A stretch of DNA of 25,509 nt from a virus. The position numbers were made by a program, and so were the translations under genes. Below the pieces are notes generated by a model, which did not search any database, was not told the DNA's origin, and worked only from the letters and a program-made list of their open reading frames with translations. The stretch's first letter is position 1; each line of letters opens with the position of its first letter. Positions 7,535 through 15,787 of this stretch are shown one piece after another. The stretch lies in IMG/VR virus record IMGVR_UViG_3300010158_003988, positions 1-25,509 of that record; one strand, given 5' to 3'.

Positions 7535-7564
7535 TTGACAACTTGGTGAGAACTTAAATATAAT
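7535..7564 (+). promoter_or_regulatory. Sigma-70-like promoter for the rightward glycan operon
   Basis: TTGACA (7535-7540), an 18-bp spacer and TATAAT (7559-7564). The -10 box ends only six bases before the ATG at 7571 and no Shine-Dalgarno is seen, so the predicted transcript would be leaderless or nearly so. Confidence 0.75.
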
Positions 7565-7570
7565 ACTGAT

Positions 7571-8284
7571 ATGAAACCACTTTTTATTTTAACCAGCGCC
7601 TTGAATACCAAATTTGGCGTACACTCGAACTCTCAGCGACTCACCCAAACACTAGACAGTATAGAATCCATACGCAGATATTGTCCTGAGGCCAGTATTG
7701 CTGTTGTGGAGATGGGCGGTATTGCCTCCACTGATGAGCAAATTGCCACTATAGAATCCCAGGTAGAATACTACTACAACTTCAGTGAAAACGAAGCTGT
7801 GCAAGGTATATTCCACAGTACTGACAACTGGGACATTGTAAAAAATACCACAGAAGTAATGATATTTGGTGAACTGCTCTCACAAATGACAGCGGCTAAA
7901 ATTCCTGAACAGTTTGATAGAATATTTAAAATGTCGGGACGTTATCAACTCACCGAAAGATTCAATCCCCAATATTACAGCACAGTACCGGATCGCATTG
8001 TGGTGTTGGAACGCAAGTTGAGCCAATTCCCTCCCTCAGTAACCGACGGCATGGAATACCAATACATGAGCAGATTATGGAGTTGGCCAGCCAATTGTAC
8101 AGATCAAATCATCGACAGTTATCTCAGAGGATTTGTGGGCATGGCACAGCGACTGGATGTGGGCGGCTATTTTGACATTGAACACATGTTGTATTATTAC
8201 CTGCCCGAAGCACTGGTAACAGCAGTACCAGTGGTGGGCCTGCGTGGATTGCTTGGACCGAATGGAATACAAATTGAAGATTGA
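7571..8284 (+). CDS. Putative GT-A-like glycosyltransferase
   Basis: The 237-residue product has no motif that I can assign with certainty. FILTSALNT at the N-terminus, TQTLDSIESIRRYCPEASIA followed by VVEMGG, and RIFKMSGRYQLTERFN in the middle resemble the nucleotide-sugar-binding strands of small GT-A-like transferases found in surface-glycan clusters. It is the first gene of a rightward operon whose next members are a GT9 enzyme, an FkbM methyltransferase and another GT9-related protein, which supports a glycan role. It has a strong promoter but no ribosome site, and its 3' end overlaps the GT9 gene. A function other than sugar transfer cannot be excluded. Confidence 0.6.
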   Translation: MKPLFILTSALNTKFGVHSNSQRLTQTLDSIESIRRYCPEASIAVVEMGGIASTDEQIATIESQVEYYYNFSENEAVQGIFHSTDNWDIVKNTTEVMIFGELLSQMTAAKIPEQFDRIFKMSGRYQLTERFNPQYYSTVPDRIVVLERKLSQFPPSVTDGMEYQYMSRLWSWPANCTDQIIDSYLRGFVGMAQRLDVGGYFDIEHMLYYYLPEALVTAVPVVGLRGLLGPNGIQIED

Positions 8285-9164
8285 ACAACCCATTAATATC
8301 TTGGTACAACGGCGTGCCGCCATTGGTGATGTCATTATGACCACTGGAGTAGTGCGTGAATTGAAACGACGCTACGGGGCAGATGCTGGCATTGATGTGG
8401 CCACAGACTGCATGGAAGTGTATAGAAACAATCCACATGTGAGAAATTTAATACCCATGGCAGCAGTGGAAGCCGGGCGTTACGATGTTTACATCAACTT
8501 GGATGACGCTTACGAGATCAATCCCTTAAATCACTACGTGGACAGTTATTTTTATCGTGCGTTTGGCAGTACAAATTTCAATCGCAGTGTGGAACTGTTC
8601 CCGGACACCACAGACACAGTCCCGGTGGATCAAGATCTACAGGAGATCGGTACAAAATTCATTGTGGTTCACATGCGTAACTGGCACTGGGGTGCCAAGA
8701 ACATTTCCTTGGAGGTATGGTACGATGTATTTGCACAATTATTTACAGCACGTACAGACTTTCGAATAGTCACAGTGGGCGGCGCAACAGATCATACATT
8801 AGAGCATCCTTTGTTCTTTGATGCACGTGATAGATACAACAGCCAACAGTTAAAATACCTATGTGACCATGCTAGAGCATTTGTTGGTATAGATTCTGGT
8901 CCCATGCAGTGTGCAGCGGCAAGTTCAACACACATTGTTGCCTTGTTGACACATTTGCAACCCCAACGTATTATACCACATAGACGCATGGATATCAATT
9001 GGCATGCTACCCCGATAACAACACTGGAGGACTGTCATGGTTGCAATGACCATCAGGCTAGACCCATAAGACAAATTGTATGTGAAAAAGGCAACTATCC
9101 CTGCACCAACAATTTTGATACCAAACAAATAACCACAGCCATATTAACACAACTAGGAGAATAA
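8262..9164 (+). CDS. GT9-family glycosyltransferase (heptosyltransferase-like)
   Basis: The N-terminus INILVQRRAAIGDVIMTTGV matches the acceptor-binding start of ADP-heptose:LPS heptosyltransferases (GT9), and FVGIDSGPMQCAAASSTHIV matches their C-terminal donor-binding loop with its DSGPMH-like signature (Q in place of H). The product has 300 residues, a little short for a GT9 member (about 320-350). The ATG at 8262 is chosen because the GT9 core begins right after it; a GTG at 8244 in the same frame is possible. The gene overlaps the previous one by 23 bp. Cysteines in the C-terminal stretch (DCHGCND, then CEKGNYPC) are unusual for GT9 and might bind a metal. Acceptor is unknown. Confidence 0.82.
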   Translation: MEYKLKIEQPINILVQRRAAIGDVIMTTGVVRELKRRYGADAGIDVATDCMEVYRNNPHVRNLIPMAAVEAGRYDVYINLDDAYEINPLNHYVDSYFYRAFGSTNFNRSVELFPDTTDTVPVDQDLQEIGTKFIVVHMRNWHWGAKNISLEVWYDVFAQLFTARTDFRIVTVGGATDHTLEHPLFFDARDRYNSQQLKYLCDHARAFVGIDSGPMQCAAASSTHIVALLTHLQPQRIIPHRRMDINWHATPITTLEDCHGCNDHQARPIRQIVCEKGNYPCTNNFDTKQITTAILTQLGE

Positions 9165-9165
9165 T

Positions 9166-9894
9166 TTGAGAAACTGGGACGAATTTTTTACATTTATAAA
9201 GCAACAGGGATTTGATCCTGCCACTGTGGTTGATGTTGGAGTGGCCACTGACACCGAGGAAATGTATCGTCATTTCCCCCAGGCACAATACCTGTTTGTA
9301 GAACCTTTGGCAGAATTTGAACCCAGCCTACAACAACTGTGCCGTCGTTATCGCGGTAACTACATGTTGGCCGCGGCTGGTGCAGAAAATGGTGAAATCG
9401 CTTTCAACGTGCCCACTGACCTGGGTGGCAGCAGTAGATTCACTACACTGGAAGCTGAAGCAGGTGACTATGAAATGCGAGCTAGAACAGTTCCGCAGTA
9501 CACACTGGACAGCATGTGGGAAGCATTTGAATTGTCGGGTCCTGCATTGCTTAAAATTGATGTACAGGGCGGAGAGTTGGAAGTGGTCAAAGGTGCAGTT
9601 GCATGTTTACCAAACTTTGAATTTGTATTGCTGGAAATTGGCTTGGTGGAACAGTATGTAGGGCAACCAATCTTTCATGAATACTTGAACTTTATGGCCG
9701 AACAAGGCTTTGTTACCTACGACATCATACATACCGGCTTTGCTGAAACAGGTTTACTGGCACAGGTTGACATGGTGTTTGTCAAACAACACAGTCAGTA
9801 CAGAAGCAATCAACGTTGGTTTGTTGATGCCGCCAGTGCAAAAAGAAATTTATCACCGGACTACAAAGGTGTGAGACGCAATGACAGTATCTAA
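9166..9894 (+). CDS. FkbM-family SAM-dependent methyltransferase
   Basis: This 242-residue protein fits the FkbM O-methyltransferase family: a SAM-binding VVDVGVATDTEEMYRHFP loop, an acidic strand end YLFVEPLAEFEP, YTLDSMWEAF, and LLKIDVQGGELEVVKGA, which is the family's conserved ID(V/T)QG-E motif. The frame has no suitable ATG near its start; TTG at 9166 is chosen because AGGAGA lies 5-7 nt upstream. It starts directly after the GT9 stop. Enzymes of this family methylate sugar hydroxyls in polysaccharides and secondary metabolites, so capping or masking a glycan residue is the likely job, inferred from context. Confidence 0.88.
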   Translation: MRNWDEFFTFIKQQGFDPATVVDVGVATDTEEMYRHFPQAQYLFVEPLAEFEPSLQQLCRRYRGNYMLAAAGAENGEIAFNVPTDLGGSSRFTTLEAEAGDYEMRARTVPQYTLDSMWEAFELSGPALLKIDVQGGELEVVKGAVACLPNFEFVLLEIGLVEQYVGQPIFHEYLNFMAEQGFVTYDIIHTGFAETGLLAQVDMVFVKQHSQYRSNQRWFVDAASAKRNLSPDYKGVRRNDSI

Positions 9895-10651
9895 TACGTT
9901 TCGTCATTCTGGTACCTTGGGCGATTTGATTTACAGTTTATCTATTGTAAAGAAAATGCCACCAGGCCGGTTCTTGGTGGCCTTAAACAACATAGAATCA
10001 TGTGTAGCACAATACGGTTATAGACCCGACGAAGTAGATCCTGCACACAGAGGAAGATTTACAGAGCAGGACTATGCATGGTTACTGCCGTTGCTCAAAC
10101 GTCAAAGTTATATTGACTCAGTGGGCACTTGGAGTCAGGGCGATGCTGAGCCCACAGTGGATTTAGATAGATTCCGTGGAACACTGTTTAGAGGTTTTGA
10201 AGGCAACTATGTAGAAGCCTATCACCGTGCGTTCAACATGCCATTTGTAATGCAGGACTACGACACACCTTGGTTGGAAGCAGATCCTGTCGCTGTCAAG
10301 CCCATAGTGGTCAGTCGTACAGCCAGATATCGTTGCCCCAACGGTGACGCAGTGTGGCAAAGTATGGTTGCTGATGCAGACTTGATCAACAATGGTATTT
10401 TTATTGGAACAACAACAGAACATCAAGATTTTGTACAAGTAACAGGTGTTGCTATCCCCCACCACACTGTTAATAATTTCTTAGAATTGGCCAATGTGGT
10501 GGCCGGAGCAGATCTAGTCATGGCCAACCAAAACTTTGTGTACAGCATAGCCATGGGGCTGGGTGTCAGTACAGTGTTAGAAACTATCAAAATAAAACCC
10601 TTGCAACAGAATGAGTGTTTCTTTCCCAGAACCACGTGTCAGTATTTCTAA
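9881..10651 (+). CDS. GT9-related (GT-B-like) glycosyltransferase homologue
   Basis: The 256-residue product begins with FRHSGTLGDLIYSLSIVKKM, like the G-x-GD-I start of GT9/GT-B transferases, and ends with a segment (NFLELANVVAGADLVMANQN, then AMGLGVSTVLET) placed as in the donor-binding half of that fold. The true DSGP motif of GT9 is replaced by ANQN. It overlaps the FkbM gene by 14 bp and is the last gene before the groE promoter. It may be a catalytic transferase or a degenerate homologue that only binds glycan; I cannot tell which. Confidence 0.6.
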   Translation: MTVSNTFRHSGTLGDLIYSLSIVKKMPPGRFLVALNNIESCVAQYGYRPDEVDPAHRGRFTEQDYAWLLPLLKRQSYIDSVGTWSQGDAEPTVDLDRFRGTLFRGFEGNYVEAYHRAFNMPFVMQDYDTPWLEADPVAVKPIVVSRTARYRCPNGDAVWQSMVADADLINNGIFIGTTTEHQDFVQVTGVAIPHHTVNNFLELANVVAGADLVMANQNFVYSIAMGLGVSTVLETIKIKPLQQNECFFPRTTCQYF

Positions 10652-10665
10652 AAGGTAAATATTTT

Positions 10666-10692
10666 TGTCGGCTCAGTATTGACAGGCCGACA
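10666..10692. repeat. 7-bp inverted repeat spanning the groES -35 box
   Basis: TGTCGGC (10666-10672) and GCCGACA (10686-10692) form a perfect inverted repeat with a 13-nt centre that holds the -35 box TTGACA. It could be an operator for a repressor of groESL, or a weak terminator of the upstream glycan operon (it lacks a long T-run). The CIRCE element usual for bacterial groE (TTAGCACTC inverted repeat) is absent. Confidence 0.5.
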
Positions 10693-10707
10693 TTTCTGTA
10701 GTACAAT
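10679..10707 (+). promoter_or_regulatory. Sigma-70 promoter for groES-groEL
   Basis: TTGACA (10679-10684), a 17-bp spacer and TACAAT (10702-10707), 40 bp before the groES ATG. It is close to the sigma-70 consensus and unlike heat-shock (sigma-32) promoters. A strong AAAAGGAG ribosome site precedes the start codon. Confidence 0.82.
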
Positions 10708-10747
10708 AAACAAACTAGAATTTATTCATTTTTAAAAGGAGATCATA

Positions 10748-12666
<1,919 letters not shown>

Positions 12667-12689
12667 TTGCTGTTAAATAAGTAGGACAC

Positions 12690-12732
12690 ACCCGCCCGGC
12701 CTCTCTGCGATGCACACTTGGGCGGGTTTTTT
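12690..12732 (+). terminator. Intrinsic terminator after groEL
   Basis: A perfect 8-bp GC-rich stem ACCCGCCC (12690-12697) / GGGCGGGT (12720-12727) is followed directly by a run of T to 12732. The 22-nt loop is long, but the stem and T-tract are strong. The next promoter starts two bases further on. Confidence 0.85.
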
Positions 12733-12733
12733 C

Positions 12734-12762
12734 TTGACTGACAATTCTTGCTGTGTTATACT
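12734..12762 (+). promoter_or_regulatory. Sigma-70 promoter of the small-gene module
   Basis: TTGACT (12734-12739), 17 bp, TATACT (12757-12762), 29 bp before the ATG at 12792. It sits right behind the groEL terminator and opens a new transcription unit. Confidence 0.75.
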
Positions 12763-12791
12763 TGCAGTTACGTCAATCATCAGGAGTAGAA

Positions 12792-12962
12792 ATGAACAAT
12801 GCAAATACCATACCCAGCGAAGAATATTCGTCAGCATTTCCCTCAGAAACCGAGCATCAAGCCTGGGCAGAAAGTTTAGAGTTTTCAACAAAGTTAGTAG
12901 CCGCCGACCAAGTCTGTGAGTTTGAAGAAGATCTAAGCCCATTCAACACAGTGAATTCCTAA
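12792..12962 (+). CDS. Small acidic protein, unknown function
   Basis: A 56-residue protein starting at the ATG at 12792, which has AGGAG five bases upstream; a longer reading to 12753 would start inside the -10 region. The product (MNNANTIPSEEYSSAFPSET ...) is acidic, polar, with no membrane segment, and contains one cysteine. I recognise no family. Position just after a consensus promoter at the head of a run of tiny genes suggests an early phage protein, perhaps one acting on host machinery; that is inference only. Confidence 0.65.
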   Translation: MNNANTIPSEEYSSAFPSETEHQAWAESLEFSTKLVAADQVCEFEEDLSPFNTVNS

Positions 12963-12973
12963 AGAGTAGAAAA

Positions 12974-13249
12974 ATGAAAGACCAAATACAAGCAGAGCTC
13001 ACTCAACCCAGCACGGTACAAGTTGACTTTGAAAATATGACAGATACTGATATTCGTCAATTGATCATACACTATGCTACTTTGCTTCGCGATCCTCAGT
13101 CTGATCGAGCACACCAAGTCGTAGAGATATGGGACGGTTGGCCAATTGAATTTTTCAAAAAATTCGCTAACATTGTAGAAACCTCATCTTTGGCTCGTAA
13201 TGATTTTTGGTCTCGCCCAGCAGATATCAACATTAAGTATGGAATTTGA
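12974..13249 (+). CDS. Small protein of unknown function
   Basis: A 91-residue soluble protein beginning MKDQIQAELTQPSTVQVDFE, 11 bp after the previous gene and therefore in the same transcript. The ribosome site is weak (AAGAG). A middle part (MTDTDIRQLIIHYATLLRD) looks helical and amphipathic, and the C-terminal half has aromatic residues (EIWDGWPIEFFKKF). No recognisable domain. It is followed by the first copy of the repeated promoter cassette. Confidence 0.65.
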   Translation: MKDQIQAELTQPSTVQVDFENMTDTDIRQLIIHYATLLRDPQSDRAHQVVEIWDGWPIEFFKKFANIVETSSLARNDFWSRPADINIKYGI

Positions 13250-13269
13250 AGTAGTTTAATGCAGTTTGG

Positions 13270-13298
13270 TTGACCCAGAATTCGCCATTTGCTATAAT
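13270..13298 (+). promoter_or_regulatory. Repeated promoter cassette, copy 1
   Basis: TTGACC (13270-13275), 17 bp, TATAAT (13293-13298), followed by ATTAGTATAGTTAAAC and an AGGAG ribosome site. The spacer end TTTGC and the downstream GTATA are shared with the copies at 13533, 13744 and (partly) 15614. Confidence 0.88.
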
Positions 13299-13327
13299 AT
13301 TAGTATAGTTAAACAACAGGAGCTGAA

Positions 13328-13543
13328 ATGAAATTAAATGTTAATGATAAAATTACTTGGGTTAGTGCCGCTGGTAAATTAACTGGTACAATCAAAAACA
13401 TTGCATTATCCGAAAATGCCGCAGAAAAAACAGTGCCTTGGATTGATGTAATTTACGGTGAAAACGACTGTTATGGCGTTAGAATTTGTGCTACAGACAG
13501 CAATCTTAAAATGATGAAAGTGGCAAAAACGGTTGACCAATAA
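13328..13543 (+). CDS. Small beta-rich protein, unknown function
   Basis: A 71-residue protein with AGGAG five bases before its ATG. The sequence (KLNVNDKITWVSAAGKLTGT followed by IKNIAL) has the alternating pattern of a small SH3/Tudor-like barrel, in which a K-x-W-x-SAAG-x-L-x-G-x-I hairpin is often seen in short phage proteins. This resemblance is loose. The last codons (ACG GTT GAC CAA TAA) double as the -35 box of the next promoter, so gene and promoter are interlocked. Confidence 0.7.
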   Translation: MKLNVNDKITWVSAAGKLTGTIKNIALSENAAEKTVPWIDVIYGENDCYGVRICATDSNLKMMKVAKTVDQ

Positions 13544-13561
13544 TAGCCATTTTGCTATAAT
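13533..13561 (+). promoter_or_regulatory. Repeated promoter cassette, copy 2
   Basis: TTGACC (13533-13538), 17 bp, TATAAT (13556-13561), then ATTAGTATAGTAAACG and AGGAG. The -35 box overlaps the final codons of the upstream gene. Downstream bases up to the ribosome site are nearly the same as in copy 1. Confidence 0.88.
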
Positions 13562-13590
13562 ATTAGTATAGTAAACGATTAGGAGCAGAA

Positions 13591-13737
13591 ATGAAAAAAA
13601 TAGCGGTAATGATAAACAGTGGATGTCTTGGCATTATAGCAGGGCAATTGATAATTCATGACATGACGGCTATGGCCATTGCAGTGGTTGGTCTTATAGT
13701 TTCAAACGCCTTGATTATTGCATCTTTGGAAGGCTAA
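13591..13737 (+). CDS. Tiny two-helix membrane protein, unknown function
   Basis: A 48-codon gene (MKKIAVMINSGCLGIIAGQL onwards) with AGGAG six bases before the ATG and its own consensus promoter. Two hydrophobic stretches, about residues 3-21 and 27-45, are joined by a short polar turn (IHDMT), so a small hairpin membrane protein is predicted. Small early phage membrane proteins may block superinfection or alter the host envelope, but nothing in this sequence identifies its role. Promoter, ribosome site and clean stop all argue that it is real despite its length. Confidence 0.72.
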   Translation: MKKIAVMINSGCLGIIAGQLIIHDMTAMAIAVVGLIVSNALIIASLEG

Positions 13738-13743
13738 AAACGG

Positions 13744-13772
13744 TTGACCCATAATTGGGGTTTTGCTATAAT
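13744..13772 (+). promoter_or_regulatory. Repeated promoter cassette, copy 3 (AAA+ ATPase)
   Basis: TTGACC (13744-13749), 17 bp, TATAAT (13767-13772), followed by ATATGTATATTAACAACAG and an AGGAG (13793-13797) that serves the ATG at 13803. The spacer CATAATTGGGGTTTTGC shares its start and end with the other copies. Confidence 0.88.
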
Positions 13773-13802
13773 ATATGTATATTAACAACAGTAGGAGCTA
13801 GT

Positions 13803-14846
13803 ATGACAAACAGTTTTATTCGTATCAAATCAGGTGCTTATCGCACTACAGATGTAAGTGGTAAAATTTTCCAATTGGTAGAGCAGTATAAAACTACCGC
13901 CAAAGGTGGCTATGTCACTGTGAGAAATGGCGGAGTATTTGCTGGTTTCCCAGACGACATTCGTGTAAAGGTATCGGGTATGACGGATTATGAATTTGTG
14001 AGCGAAGCAGAATATGTTGATGCCGGTAATACACCGGTGGCTGAAGCTGAAGCGTTGGTCACTGCACAAGAAACAGATGAACAAGCCATCGAGCGTATTC
14101 GTCAAAGATTTGAGATCTTAGATGAAATGGCCACTGCCGCAACCACAGGCGACATCCGTGCAATGATTGTATCGGGCCCCCCAGGAGTTGGTAAAAGTTA
14201 CGGTGTAGAACGTATTGTGGAAAAGGCCTGTTTGTTTGATCAAATCTCAGGTCGTCGACTACGTGCAGAAGTTGTCAAAGGCAGTGCTACCGCATTGGGT
14301 TTGTATTCCACACTGTACAAGTATTCAGATGCCAACTGCATGCTGGTATTTGATGACTGTGATAGTATCTTGGTTGATGATGTGGCATTGAACTTGTTGA
14401 AAGGTGCCCTGGACTCGGGTAAGAAACGTAAAATTTCTTGGTTGAGTGACAGCAGTATGCTGAAACGTGAAGATGTTCCCAGCTCGTTTGAGTTTCGTGG
14501 CAGTATAGTGTTTATTACCAACCTCAAGTTTGATCAAATGAAAAGTCAGAAGTTGAAAGATCACTTGGATGCACTACAGTCAAGATGCCATTACTTGGAC
14601 TTGACCTTGGACACCATGCGTGACAAGGTGTTGCGTATCAAGCAAATTGCACAGGATGGTGCCTTGTTTGCGGACTATGATTTTGAACCGTGTGTGCAAG
14701 ATGAGATCATTGGCTTCTTGGAAGACAACAAGAACCGCTTGCGTGAAGTTAGTCTGCGTATGGCAATCAAAATCGCAGACCTGCGTAAGAGCTTCCCACT
14801 AAAATGGAAAGCAATGGCCTCGGTAACATGTATGAAAACTGCTTAA
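13803..14846 (+). CDS. AAA+ ATPase
   Basis: The start is at 13803, six bases after AGGAG; the in-frame extension to 13755 lies inside the promoter. The 347-residue product has an N-terminal domain of about 110 residues with no clear match, then a AAA+ core: Walker A GPPGVGKS (125-132), Walker B LVFDDCDS (181-188), a sensor-1 region IVFITNLKFD (N240) and a possible arginine finger at R261 (LQSRCHYLDL). AAA+ proteins use ATP to remodel proteins or nucleic acid. No protease, helicase or clamp-loader motif points to a specific task. Single AAA+ ATPases of this type recur in large phages. It has the strongest cassette promoter and a terminator overlapping its stop codon. Confidence 0.88.
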   Translation: MTNSFIRIKSGAYRTTDVSGKIFQLVEQYKTTAKGGYVTVRNGGVFAGFPDDIRVKVSGMTDYEFVSEAEYVDAGNTPVAEAEALVTAQETDEQAIERIRQRFEILDEMATAATTGDIRAMIVSGPPGVGKSYGVERIVEKACLFDQISGRRLRAEVVKGSATALGLYSTLYKYSDANCMLVFDDCDSILVDDVALNLLKGALDSGKKRKISWLSDSSMLKREDVPSSFEFRGSIVFITNLKFDQMKSQKLKDHLDALQSRCHYLDLTLDTMRDKVLRIKQIAQDGALFADYDFEPCVQDEIIGFLEDNKNRLREVSLRMAIKIADLRKSFPLKWKAMASVTCMKTA

Positions 14847-14858
14847 CAGCAGTTTTTT
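14835..14858 (+). terminator. Terminator-like hairpin overlapping the ATPase stop codon
   Basis: AAAACTGC (14835-14842) pairs with GCAGTTTT (14849-14856) around the loop TTAACA, which contains the stop codon TAA, and T continues to 14858. The T-tract runs into the next gene's GGAG ribosome site. It could act as a partial terminator that lowers expression of the genes behind it. Confidence 0.65.
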
Positions 14859-14868
14859 GGAGAACATT

Positions 14869-15114
14869 ATGAACCAACAAATTATCAAATTAGCTCAACA
14901 AGCAGGCATCATTGGAGAATCAGAAACAGCATTGGCACCCACTGTGGAACAGTTTGCCGAGTTGATCGTACAACGATGTTTATCTGCGGTGGACGGTTTG
15001 ATAGATAGGAATGAAGATGGATCTTGGACTACAGATGAATTGTATACAGATTACAATGGCGCATTACACTTGGTGGAATACGAAATTAGAAAAACTTTTG
15101 GAGTTGAAGAATGA
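14869..15114 (+). CDS. Conserved-type phage hypothetical protein
   Basis: An 81-residue acidic protein from the ATG at 14869, with GGAG six bases upstream; an in-frame TTG at 14857 is less likely because it overlaps that site. The opening MNQQIIKLAQQAGIIGES resembles a widespread family of short phage proteins that begin MN-x-x-I-x-x-LA-x-QAG. It is helical, with no known function. Its stop overlaps the next start (ATGA). Confidence 0.72.
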   Translation: MNQQIIKLAQQAGIIGESETALAPTVEQFAELIVQRCLSAVDGLIDRNEDGSWTTDELYTDYNGALHLVEYEIRKTFGVEE

Positions 15115-15302
15115 AAGCATTTCCTGTAGGTAATTCAGAAAGAGTATGGGACGAAGGCATGGACCTAAGAGATTACTTTGCGGCTCAAGCCGTGCCCGCG
15201 ATTGTTACACATGCACTTACACACAGTAAAACCGCACATTTTGTAGCAAGAGAAGCATATGATGTGGCAGATGCCATGATGGCGGCGAGAGAAATTAAAT
15301 GA
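15111..15302 (+). CDS. Small phage hypothetical protein (DLRDYFAAQA type)
   Basis: A 63-residue protein with the segment GMDLRDYFAAQAVPAIVTHA followed by AREAYDVADAMMAAREIK. Short proteins with the G-M-x-LRDYFA-x-x-A and A-Y-x-x-ADAM-x-x-AR patterns are common in phages and prophages; their function is unknown. It is coupled by ATGA overlaps to both neighbours, making a three-gene unit. Confidence 0.75.
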   Translation: MKAFPVGNSERVWDEGMDLRDYFAAQAVPAIVTHALTHSKTAHFVAREAYDVADAMMAAREIK

Positions 15303-15601
15303 GTGAATATACACCAGACCGTTGGGTTATAGTGGAAATGAACAGCGAACACGGTCGAATTCGCAAGGTACTTGGTAGTTGGTACGGCGGATATGCCGGT
15401 TCTGATAGCTGGAGAATGAACTCGGGTATTGAACAGGTGATTGATCAAGGTGACCATTATGATGTTGTTGGTTATTCAGGTTCAATATACAAGTGTTACA
15501 AAGGTAGTGAAGGCATGAGTGCGTACACTAGAAGTGTATTTGAAAGTTTTAAACGTGATGCGGAGGTTGCTGGTGCTACTATAGAAATTGTAGCAATATA
15601 A
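15299..15601 (+). CDS. Small phage hypothetical protein
   Basis: A 100-residue protein starting MSEYTPDRWVIVEMNSEHGR. The N-terminal YTPDRWVIVE and the following G-x-WYGGY and W-x-x-NSGI segments look like a small beta-rich domain that recurs as a hypothetical protein in tailed phages. No catalytic motif is visible. It ends the ATGA-coupled trio and is followed by a promoter copy. Confidence 0.72.
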   Translation: MSEYTPDRWVIVEMNSEHGRIRKVLGSWYGGYAGSDSWRMNSGIEQVIDQGDHYDVVGYSGSIYKCYKGSEGMSAYTRSVFESFKRDAEVAGATIEIVAI

Positions 15602-15613
15602 CAACATTTGTAG

Positions 15614-15642
15614 TTGACTGATAATCCCAGATTTGTTATAAT
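15614..15642 (+). promoter_or_regulatory. Repeated promoter cassette, copy 4 (no clear gene downstream)
   Basis: TTGACT (15614-15619), 17 bp, TATAAT (15637-15642), followed by ATATGTATGATG. It matches copy 3 in the ATAAT of the spacer and in TATAATATATGTAT, but lacks an AGGAG and a convincing gene behind it. Confidence 0.82.
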
Positions 15643-15781
15643 ATATGTATGATGTAAGAAGTAGTACCAACTGTGCTAACTTGATGTCAAGAGCTTTTAG
15701 GTTGAAATCGACTGTGCTAAATTTATGCGGGTGAGCTGTTAAGTCGTGTTTGATTTGGTATCAAAGACATTTTGTTTTTGG
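15643..15781 (+). ncRNA. Candidate untranslated RNA or long leader
   Basis: This stretch lies between a consensus promoter and the -10 box of the next gene. It holds two copies of ACTGTGCTAA (15670-15679 and 15711-15720), each followed by a TT-ATG-like element, and a weak hairpin TTTGAT/ATCAAA (15749-15765) before a T-rich stretch. The only reading frame, 29 codons from 15648, has no ribosome site. A small RNA, a long 5' leader of the 15821 gene, or a decayed early gene are all possible. It does not fold as a tRNA by eye. Confidence 0.35.
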
Positions 15782-15787
15782 TATAAT
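15782..15787 (+). promoter_or_regulatory. -10 box upstream of the first secreted protein
   Basis: TATAAT lies 33 bases before the ATG at 15821, but no good -35 box is seen 16-18 bp upstream. It may need an activator or a phage sigma factor, or simply be an AT-rich leader read from the 15614 promoter. Confidence 0.45.

Noticed and set aside
10650-10747. CIRCE or heat-shock promoter before groES
   Set aside because: No TTAGCACTC-N9-GAGTGCTAA element and no sigma-32-like boxes; the promoter is sigma-70-like.
15655-15765. tRNA gene in the orphan-promoter region (GGTTGAAATC looks like a T-loop)
   Set aside because: The expected GTTC is not present, and no acceptor stem or anticodon arm can be formed.
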